27,081 bases of DNA from Bacteroidaceae bacterium (lineage in GTDB: Bacteria > Bacteroidota > Bacteroidia > Bacteroidales > Bacteroidaceae): positions 1 to 27,081 of the forward strand of contig JAEDIG010000021.1 of NCBI GenBank assembly GCA_016292545.1, given 5' to 3'. Shown here in pieces: positions 15,600 to 22,103 of the stretch (positions are counted from its first letter, which is position 1; each line of letters begins with the position of its first letter). Made by a program: the position numbers and the translations under genes. A model generated the notes under the pieces. It worked only from the letters and a program-made list of their open reading frames with translations, was not told where the DNA came from and made no database searches.

Positions 15600-16058
15600 T
15601 TATATCAGCTTGAACACGATGCGGAAACGTCCGTCCTGCCACGATGTGCTGTTGATGTGGAACTGTCCTATCTCGGCTGTATGCGACACATGAAGGCCGA
15701 TGCAGGCGCACACGTCGTAGTCGCCGATGCGTACCAGCCGCAGGGTGGACGACGCGTCGTCGGGCAGTTTGTCGAGGCTCACCTCCTGGGGCACGCTGTC
15801 ACGCTCCACAAACTCGTATGTGACGGGCAGGTCGCGGGCAATCACCTCGTTCACCCTTCGTTCAATCTCGGCAATCTGCTCCTGAGTAGGCATTGCCGGA
15901 AGCTGGTAGTTGATCTTGCTTTTCTTCCTTTCTATGTGTGCGTCGCGCGAGCGCTCGCATCCGAACAGTCTCACCATCGTCTGGTTAAGGATGTGTTCGG
16001 CTGTGTGCATGGGAGGGAATTCCTCCTTGTGGTGGGCATTGAGCAGTGGTTCTTCCAT
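15600..16058 (-). CDS. AlaX-like trans-editing protein (AlaRS/ThrRS second additional domain)
   Basis: A 152-residue single-domain protein related to the editing domain of alanyl- and threonyl-tRNA synthetases, which hydrolyses mischarged tRNA such as Ser-tRNA(Ala). The zinc site is visible as HxxxH in MHTAEHIL (H18, H22) and CxxxH in CACIGLH (C119, H123). The second half, VRIGDYDVCACIGLHVSHTAEIGQF, is the tRNA_SAD pattern. I chose the ATG at 16058, the first Met beyond the hairpin; an open frame extends to 16091 but would begin inside the stem. Length is short compared with AlaX-M/L proteins. It heads the run leading to rfbA, with a 37-base gap to the next gene. Confidence 0.8.
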   Translation of the reverse strand: MEEPLLNAHHKEEFPPMHTAEHILNQTMVRLFGCERSRDAHIERKKSKINYQLPAMPTQEQIAEIERRVNEVIARDLPVTYEFVERDSVPQEVSLDKLPDDASSTLRLVRIGDYDVCACIGLHVSHTAEIGQFHINSTSWQDGRFRIVFKLI

Positions 16059-16071
16059 ATTCCAATAGCAC

Positions 16072-16106
16072 GGAGGGCGTCCCCCAGTCACGGGAGAACG
16101 CCCTCC
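16072..16106 (-). terminator. Strong GC-rich hairpin between the GGGtGRT gene and the AlaX-like gene
   Basis: GGAGGGCGT at 16072-16080 pairs with ACGCCCTCC at 16098-16106 and the stem continues partly inside (TCCC with GGGA), giving a long GC-rich stem with a small loop. Read leftward it lies 31 bases after the GGGtGRT stop. There is no T-run after it, so it may be a weak terminator, an RNA-stabilising stem or a partial read-through point into the rfbA run. I found no TAnnTTTG box at 16059-16137. Confidence 0.55.
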
Positions 16107-16137
16107 TCTGATTTGAATGATATGCAGGAGTCTTTTA

Positions 16138-17157
16138 TTACTTGTGATTCAGGGCGAGGTCGACATTCACGGCGCATGCCACGGAGCAACCTACCATGGG
16201 GTTGTTGCCCATGCCCAGGAAGCCCATCATCTCCACGTGTGCAGGCACGGAAGAAGAACCGGCGAACTGAGCGTCGCTGTGCATACGGCCGAGTGTGTCG
16301 GTCATGCCGTAGCTGGCAGGACCTGCAGCCATGTTATCGGGATGCAGCGTGCGGCCGGTGCCACCACCGGAAGCTACGCTGAAGTAGGGCTTGCCGGCAC
16401 GGATGCGCTCCTTCTTGTAGGTGCCTGCAACGGGGTGCTGGAAGCGGGTGGGGTTGGTGGAGTTACCGGTGATGGACACATCCACGTCTTCCTTCCACAG
16501 GATGGCTACGCCTTCGCGCACATCGTCTGCACCGTAGCAGTTCACGGCAGCGCGGGGGCCCTTGCTGTAGGGAGTGGTCTTCACCACCTTCAGCTCACCC
16601 GTGTAGTAGTCGAACTCTGTCTGCACATAGGTGAAACCGTTGATGCGGGAGATGATCATGGCAGCGTCCTTGCCCAGACCGTTCAGGATGCAGCGCAGGG
16701 GTTTGTCGGCTGGTCTTGACTTGTTGGCCATCTGAGCAATCTTGATGGCACCTTCAGCAGCGGCAAAGGACTCGTGGCCGGCCAGGAAGGCAAAGCACTT
16801 TGTCTCGGGAGAGAGCAGGCGGGCAGCCAGTTCTCCGTGGCCGATACCTACCTTGCGGTCGTCTGCCACAGAGCCGGGGATACAGAACGACTGCAGGCCT
16901 TCACCGATATATTCGGCGGCCTTCACGGCGTTTTCTGCCTTCTCCTTCAGTGCAATGGCGGTGCCCACAACATAGGCCCACTTTGCATTCTCAAAGCAGA
17001 TCATCTGGGTTTCCTCACATGTCTGGTAGGGATCCAGACCTGCATCTTCGCAGATTTGGTTAGCTTCCTCGATGGAAGCGATTCCATGAGCGTTCAAGCA
17101 AGCGAGAATCTGCTTGATACGGCGGTCTTGTGATTCGAATTTTACTTCTCTAATCAT
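16138..17157 (-). CDS. GGGtGRT protein, function unknown
   Basis: A 339-residue protein named after its own motif, GGGTGRT at residues 264-270 within SVASGGGTGRTLHPDN. I know of no biochemical role for the family. It is soluble, has no signal peptide or membrane segment, and is rich in cysteines (for example C20, C36, C47, C54, C92, C121, C156, C207, C324, C328) and glycine loops. The end has MMGFLGMGNNPMVGCSVACAV. The NifU-like scaffold gene is 17 bases upstream, and this pairing is what the sequence says about its job: it may receive, hold or use an iron-sulfur cluster. That is inference only. Confidence 0.9.
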   Translation of the reverse strand: MIREVKFESQDRRIKQILACLNAHGIASIEEANQICEDAGLDPYQTCEETQMICFENAKWAYVVGTAIALKEKAENAVKAAEYIGEGLQSFCIPGSVADDRKVGIGHGELAARLLSPETKCFAFLAGHESFAAAEGAIKIAQMANKSRPADKPLRCILNGLGKDAAMIISRINGFTYVQTEFDYYTGELKVVKTTPYSKGPRAAVNCYGADDVREGVAILWKEDVDVSITGNSTNPTRFQHPVAGTYKKERIRAGKPYFSVASGGGTGRTLHPDNMAAGPASYGMTDTLGRMHSDAQFAGSSSVPAHVEMMGFLGMGNNPMVGCSVACAVNVDLALNHK

Positions 17158-17174
17158 AATAGCAGTCCTCCTTA

Positions 17175-17876
17175 TTATTCTTTACGTGGATCAATAGACT
17201 TCACAGCACCGTCCTCTGCCTTGGTACGGCCGTAAGTACCTGTAACACTCTTCAGAGCCTCGTCGGCGGGAACACCCTTCTTGATGGCGTCCATGAACTT
17301 GCCCATGTGGACGAACTCGTAGCCGCACACCTGGTCGTCGCTGTCCAGATACATCTTGGTGATGTAGCCCTCGGTCAGCTGCAGGTAGCGAGTACCCTTT
17401 ACCTTGGTGCCATACAGGGTACCTGTCTGTGAGATAAGTCCCTTGCCCAGATCTTCCAGGCCGGCACCAATCATGAGGCCACCTTCGGAGAAGGCGCTCT
17501 GTGTGCGACCATAGACAATCTGCAGGAAGAGCTCGCGCATGGCGGTGTTGATGGCATCACACACGAGGTCGGTGTTCAGAGCCTCAAGGATGGTCTTTCC
17601 TGGCAGGATCTCAGATGCCATGGCGGCAGAGTGTGTCATGCCGGAGCAGCCGATGGTTTCTACCAGACATTCCTCGATAACGCCCTCCTTGACATTGAGC
17701 GTCAGCTTGCAGGCACCCTGCTGGGGCGCACACCATCCCACACCGTGTGTGAGGCCGCTGATGTCCTTGATTTCTTTCGCTTTAATCCACTTTCCCTCTT
17801 CAGGGATTGGAGCAGGACCATGGTTGGGGCCTTTTGCCACGCAACACATGTTCTGTACTTCATGAGAATAAACCAT
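17175..17876 (-). CDS. NifU/IscU-like iron-sulfur cluster scaffold protein
   Basis: A 233-residue protein resembling the cluster scaffold IscU/NifU N-terminal domain, with an extended C-terminus. Scaffold-like cysteines are C49 and C56 (GWCAPQQGACKL), C77 in ETIGCSGMTHSAAM (compare the IscU GC loop) and C106 (DLVCDAI); additional C11-C12 lie in NMCCVAKG. The last 90 residues (from about 145) are not in IscU; they contain GTLYGTKVKGTRYLQLTEG and a C-terminal GVPADEALKSVTGTYGRTKAEDG segment. I start at 17876 because upstream codons overlap the -7 box region. It is expected to act in the cytosol with the GGGtGRT partner 17 bases downstream. Whether it still assembles clusters is not shown. Confidence 0.82.
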   Translation of the reverse strand: MVYSHEVQNMCCVAKGPNHGPAPIPEEGKWIKAKEIKDISGLTHGVGWCAPQQGACKLTLNVKEGVIEECLVETIGCSGMTHSAAMASEILPGKTILEALNTDLVCDAINTAMRELFLQIVYGRTQSAFSEGGLMIGAGLEDLGKGLISQTGTLYGTKVKGTRYLQLTEGYITKMYLDSDDQVCGYEFVHMGKFMDAIKKGVPADEALKSVTGTYGRTKAEDGAVKSIDPRKE

Positions 17877-17919
17877 AATTTTGTATCCTTTTATAGATTT
17901 ATGTATAACGTGAAAACGT

Positions 17920-17939
17920 CTATTTTGGTGCAAAAATAG
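17920..17939 (-). promoter_or_regulatory. -7 box of the NifU-like gene inside an inverted repeat
   Basis: The complement of 17931-17938 is TATTTTTG, a -7 match about 55 bases before the ATG at 17876. It falls within an inverted repeat, CTATTTT at 17920-17926 with AAAATAG at 17933-17939. No TTTG is found 19-21 bases upstream, so an activator may be needed or the box may be weaker. The repeat could be an operator. Confidence 0.45.
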
Positions 17940-18011
17940 TGATATTTGAGTATTCCACCTAATATTTGGTATCATTTTTTCGCAGAATGGGGAAAATTCG
18001 CCGATTTTTCA

Positions 18012-18019
18012 TAACTTTG
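18012..18019 (+). promoter_or_regulatory. -7 box for the DUF4375-smpB run
   Basis: TAACTTTG matches the Bacteroidetes -7 consensus 31 bases before the ATG at 18051. There is no clear TTTG at the -33 position. The NifU-like gene is transcribed divergently from about 75 bases to the left. Confidence 0.5.
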
Positions 18020-18050
18020 CAGTGCAATTATCGCATTCAACGGTATACAC

Positions 18051-18560
18051 ATGATAGGAATAACTCTTTCTGAGAAACGAATCAAGGAAGCTGCATCGCA
18101 GGGCATGGATGCCTTTGTGCAGCTTTTCTACGACACCATTTGGGAAGCCATCGGGCAGGAGCTCACTCCGGAACGCATGCAGGGACTCCATCCCGACCAG
18201 GTGACGCTCATCGCTTACATGACCTTGCGCGAGGAGGTGATGGACGGCGGGTTCATACAGCTCATCTACAACGGCTACGGCCCCTTCATCTTCCTCAACC
18301 CCTTTGCCAAGGCCATGCGCCTGTGGGGGTCGCGCGAGATGTGCAACCTCATCTACGACGGGCGCAGGCTTTTCGAGCAGTATGGCGAGGAGATTGCCCG
18401 CCCCTGTTCCGACGAAGAGTTCATGGCCCGCTTCGAGCAGTACCCCATGTTCGACGACCTCGACGACAGTTTCGTGGAAATGGAGGAGGAAGTCACCGAG
18501 CTGGTGGCTCATTACATTGATGAACATATCGGCAATTTTGTGGAAGTAACCAAGGATTGA
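18051..18560 (+). CDS. DUF4375 (DMP19-like) family protein
   Basis: A 169-residue soluble acidic protein. The segment DQVTLIAYMTLREEVMDGGFIQLIYNGYGPFIF (about 49-81) and the later MRLWGSREMCNLIYDGRRLFEQYGEE fit the DUF4375 family (DMP19-like), for which no clear biochemical function is known; DMP19 of Neisseria is described as a DNA-mimic that blocks a regulator. The pattern FxQxxxNGxGPF is the most conserved part. The C-terminus is very acidic (FDDLDDSFVEMEEEV). It lies 6 bases before smpB and carries the only promoter box seen for that run. DNA mimicry here is speculation. Confidence 0.75.
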   Translation: MIGITLSEKRIKEAASQGMDAFVQLFYDTIWEAIGQELTPERMQGLHPDQVTLIAYMTLREEVMDGGFIQLIYNGYGPFIFLNPFAKAMRLWGSREMCNLIYDGRRLFEQYGEEIARPCSDEEFMARFEQYPMFDDLDDSFVEMEEEVTELVAHYIDEHIGNFVEVTKD

Positions 18561-18566
18561 GACGCT

Positions 18567-19040
18567 ATGGCAAAGAAGACAACAACCCAAAGCAAGGTAA
18601 ACATCAAGAACAAGCGTGCCGCACACGATTTCCTGCTCCTGGACAAGTATACGGCAGGCATCGTGCTCACGGGCACCGAAATAAAAAGCATCCGCCAGGG
18701 GAAAGCCAGCCTGGTGGACACGTTCTGCTATGTCCACAACGGCGAGGTGTGGGTGAAGAACATGTATGTGGCACAATACAAGGAGGGGTCCTACAACAAC
18801 CATGTGGAACGTCGCGACCGCAAACTCCTGCTCAATGCACGCGAGATACGCAAGATCCTATCCACCGTGAAGCAGCCGGGATTCAGCATCGTGCCCACAC
18901 TTGTCTTCCTCAACGAGAAGGGCTTGGCCAAGCTCGACATTCACATTGCCCGGGGCAAAAAGGAATACGACAAGCGCGAGACGCTCAAAGAGAAGGAAGA
19001 CCGCCGCGACATGCAGCGGGCTTTCAAGAAGAACTATTGA
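18567..19040 (+). CDS. smpB: SsrA-binding protein SmpB
   Basis: A 157-residue SmpB of standard length. It binds tmRNA (SsrA) and delivers it to stalled ribosomes for trans-translation. Conserved features are NKRAAHDFLLLDKYTAGIVLTGTEIKSIRQG (about 12-42), the RRDRKLLLN segment and the basic C-terminal tail KKEYDKRE...MQRAFKKNY that enters the mRNA channel. It starts 6 bases after the DUF4375 gene. The ssrA gene is not in the window. Confidence 0.97.
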   Translation: MAKKTTTQSKVNIKNKRAAHDFLLLDKYTAGIVLTGTEIKSIRQGKASLVDTFCYVHNGEVWVKNMYVAQYKEGSYNNHVERRDRKLLLNAREIRKILSTVKQPGFSIVPTLVFLNEKGLAKLDIHIARGKKEYDKRETLKEKEDRRDMQRAFKKNY

Positions 19041-19061
19041 GGCCCTTGCACCTCCTTTCCC

Positions 19062-19086
19062 CTCCATACAATAATATAATATGGAG
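19062..19086. repeat. Small inverted repeat between smpB and the M16 gene
   Basis: CTCCATA at 19062-19068 pairs with TATGGAG at 19080-19086 across an 11-base AT-rich loop. There is no T-run after it, so a terminator is doubtful; it could be a leader stem of the M16 gene. I see no TAnnTTTG box between 19041 and 19119. Confidence 0.35.
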
Positions 19087-19119
19087 ACAAACAGATACTA
19101 ACGCTAAAACGATACAGAC

Positions 19120-22053
19120 ATGATGAAAGGATTATTGAAGTCGATGGCAGGCGTGTTTCTTGCCGTTGTATGCCTGACGGGATGTACGAAGGAGAAATAT
19201 GCGTACAAAACGGTGGAAGGCGACCCTTTGAAGGCCAAGATGTATACCCTTCCCAATGGGTTGAAGGTGTATATGACCGTGAACAAGGAGCAACCCAGAA
19301 TACAAACCTACATTGCCGTGCATGCGGGCAGCAAACACGAACCCGCAGAGACTACCGGCCTGGCGCACTATCTGGAGCACATGATGTTCAAGGGCAGTTC
19401 CAATCTGGGCACCACCAACTATGAGCGCGAAAAAGTGCTGCTCGACCAGATACGCGACCTCTATGAAACCTACCGCGCCACCGAGGACGAGGCGGCGCGT
19501 GCGGCCATCTACAGACAGATAGACAGCATCAGCTATGAAGCCAGCGCCTATTTCATCCCCAACGAATACGACAAGGTGATGGCACACATCGGCAGCGACG
19601 GCAGCAATGCCTACACCAGCTATGACCAGACGGTGTATGTGGAAGACATACCGGCCAACGAGGTGGAGAACTGGGCACGCGTGCAGAGCGACCGCTTCAA
19701 GAACATGGTGCTCAGGGGCTTCCACACGGAACTGGAGAGTGTGTATGAGGAATACAACATGTACCTCAACGAGGATTGGGACAAGATCATACCCGCCATC
19801 ACCCAAACGCTCACACCCACACACCCCTACAACCACACGGTAATCGGCTACGGCGATCACCTGAAGAATCCTAGCATCAAGAACATAGAGGCCTTCTTCC
19901 ACCAGTATTATGTGCCCAACAACATGGCGATATGCCTGAGCGGCGATTTCGACCCCGACGAGATGGTGGACATCATCACCAAGTACTTCGGCGACATGGA
20001 GCCCAATGCCCAGCTGGAGATGCCCACGTTTGACGCCCAGCCCGAGCTGACGTCCGTGGTGGAGAAGGAGGTGCTCACACAGAATCCCGAAAACATCACC
20101 CTGACGTGGCGGTTCGACGGTGCAGCCAGTTTCCAGAACGACACACTGGCCTTGCTCTCCAAAATCATACGCAACGGCAAAGCGGGTCTTTTCGACCTCG
20201 ACCTTAACCTTCCCAACAAGGTGATGGAGAGCCACGCGATGGTGATGGACCTGTGCGACTACACCCTCTGTGTGCTCTTTGCCATGCCCCTTCCCGGGCA
20301 GACGCTGGAGGAGCTGCGCGGCATGATAATGGCAGAAACCGACAAGCTGCGCAAGGGTGACTTCAGCGATGAACTGCTGGAAGCCGTCAAAACCGAAATG
20401 AAGCTGCGCCAGCAGCATGCGCTCGAGGAAAACGGGACCCGGGCCAGCATGTTTGTGGATGCCTTCATCAACGACAAGGAATGGGCCGATGAAGTGGGAC
20501 GTATGCAGCGCATCTCCAAGATTACAAAGGAGGACATCGTGGCTTTTGCCAACGCCCACCTCAGAGCGGACAACTACGTGTGCGTGTACAAGCGGCAAGG
20601 AGAGGACAAGGACGTGAAGCCCGTGCAGAAGCCGGCCATCACGCCCATCCAGATGAACCGCGACACGGCTAGCGCTTTTGCCAGGACCATCCTCGACAGC
20701 ACAGCGGCACCGATAGAACCCGTCTTCGTGGATCTGCAGAAGGACATCACGCGGCTCTCCACACAGGACGGCGTGCAGGTGCTCTATAAGCACAACGAGC
20801 TGAACGAACTCTTCCAGCTCTCCTTCCGCTATGAAATAGGTACGGCCAGCCTGCTGGACAATGGCCTTGCCCGCTATTTGCCCCTGGCTGCCAACTACCT
20901 CGACTATCTGGGCACCGACAGCCTTACGGCAGAGCAGATACAGCAGAAGTTCTACCTGCTGGGATGCAACATGAAATTGTCGACGGGTGTGCGCAACACC
21001 ACGCTCACCGTATCCGGCCTTCAGGAAAACATGGACGAAGCCTTGCGGCTGGCAGAGCACATCGTTTCGCGTCTGCAACCCGATACGGCTGCTATGCGGA
21101 AACTGGTGGTGACCAAGCTCAAGGACAGAAGCAATGCGCTGGAAACATTCGACATGTACATGCCCTACATGCAGGACTTCCTGCGCTACGGCCCCAAGGG
21201 CGTGGCACTCACACTCACCAACAAGGAGGTAGAGGATGCCGTACCCGAACAACTGACACAGCTGATAGGCGACCTGCCGCGCTACCAGCACCGCATCACC
21301 TACTATGGCCCTCTCAAGGGCGAGGACGTGGTGGCCACCCTGGACGCCACCCACAAGCTGCCCGGCCTTCTCACGCCCACACCCGCCAGGGATGTGCCTG
21401 CCTATGTGCAGCCGGAGGAGGACGTATGCTTCCTCCTGCCCTACAAGGGCACAAAGAGCTTCGTGATGAACCAGTTTGCCTGCAACGGACAGACATGGGA
21501 GGCCGACAAGGTGGGCGTTGCACGCATGTATAACGAATATTACGGGTCGGGCATGAACACCATCGTCTTTCAGGAGATGCGCGAAAAACGCAGCCTTTGC
21601 TACGGAGCGGGAGCCAGGTACTCTCTGCCGTTGCGGCGCGACGAGTACTGCACCTTCAGGACAAGCATCCAGAGCCAGAACGACAAGCTGAAGGAATGTA
21701 TCACCGTCTTCCAGGACATCAACAACAACATGCCTGAGAGCCAGACGTCCTTCGATGTGTCGCGTCAGGGCGTGCTCACACAGCTGCGCACCCAACGCAC
21801 ATGCAGGGACGCTGTCTTCAACACCTTCTTCCAAGCCGAAGACCTGGGCATCGACTATGACCCCGACAGCCTCTGCTATCACCAGTTGCTCAATCTCACA
21901 CTGGCCGATGTAATAAAGTTCCAGCAGGAGAATGTCCGGGGCCTCAAGTACCGCACGGCCATCACGGGCGACCCCGACGGGTTGGACATGAAGCAGGCCG
22001 CCACCCTTGGCAAGGTGACCGTGGTGTCCCCGAAGGAAGTGTTCGGCTTCTGA
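19120..22053 (+). CDS. M16 family zinc metallopeptidase, lipoprotein
   Basis: A 977-residue pitrilysin/insulinase-type peptidase with both M16 halves on one chain. The signal peptide ends in a lipobox, LTGC (Cys22), so it should be lipid-anchored outside the cytoplasm. The inverted zinc motif HxxEH is HYLEHMMF (H83, E86, H87), and the downstream metal Glu is expected in the ELESVYEEYNMYLNED region (about 205-220). The second half (about 530-960) keeps the M16 C-terminal fold pattern, including the YYGSGMNTIVFQEMREKRSLCYGAGARYS segment, but no second HxxEH, as is usual. Full length suggests an active clamshell peptidase that degrades peptides. It is followed by metH after 50 bases. Confidence 0.93.
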   Translation: MMKGLLKSMAGVFLAVVCLTGCTKEKYAYKTVEGDPLKAKMYTLPNGLKVYMTVNKEQPRIQTYIAVHAGSKHEPAETTGLAHYLEHMMFKGSSNLGTTNYEREKVLLDQIRDLYETYRATEDEAARAAIYRQIDSISYEASAYFIPNEYDKVMAHIGSDGSNAYTSYDQTVYVEDIPANEVENWARVQSDRFKNMVLRGFHTELESVYEEYNMYLNEDWDKIIPAITQTLTPTHPYNHTVIGYGDHLKNPSIKNIEAFFHQYYVPNNMAICLSGDFDPDEMVDIITKYFGDMEPNAQLEMPTFDAQPELTSVVEKEVLTQNPENITLTWRFDGAASFQNDTLALLSKIIRNGKAGLFDLDLNLPNKVMESHAMVMDLCDYTLCVLFAMPLPGQTLEELRGMIMAETDKLRKGDFSDELLEAVKTEMKLRQQHALEENGTRASMFVDAFINDKEWADEVGRMQRISKITKEDIVAFANAHLRADNYVCVYKRQGEDKDVKPVQKPAITPIQMNRDTASAFARTILDSTAAPIEPVFVDLQKDITRLSTQDGVQVLYKHNELNELFQLSFRYEIGTASLLDNGLARYLPLAANYLDYLGTDSLTAEQIQQKFYLLGCNMKLSTGVRNTTLTVSGLQENMDEALRLAEHIVSRLQPDTAAMRKLVVTKLKDRSNALETFDMYMPYMQDFLRYGPKGVALTLTNKEVEDAVPEQLTQLIGDLPRYQHRITYYGPLKGEDVVATLDATHKLPGLLTPTPARDVPAYVQPEEDVCFLLPYKGTKSFVMNQFACNGQTWEADKVGVARMYNEYYGSGMNTIVFQEMREKRSLCYGAGARYSLPLRRDEYCTFRTSIQSQNDKLKECITVFQDINNNMPESQTSFDVSRQGVLTQLRTQRTCRDAVFNTFFQAEDLGIDYDPDSLCYHQLLNLTLADVIKFQQENVRGLKYRTAITGDPDGLDMKQAATLGKVTVVSPKEVFGF

Positions 22054-22103
22054 AAAAAGCATAGGATCAATAAGGAACCTAAACGGAGGGAGAGAGGTAG
22101 AAG

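Noticed and set aside
18009..18803. A 264-codon open frame antisense to the DUF4375 and smpB genes
   Set aside because: It spans two clearly coding genes on the other strand, one of which (smpB) is unmistakable, and has no domain of its own.
22054..22103. Cobalamin riboswitch before metH
   Set aside because: Only 50 bases separate the M16 stop from the metH start, too short for a B12 riboswitch, and no B12-box-like sequence is seen.
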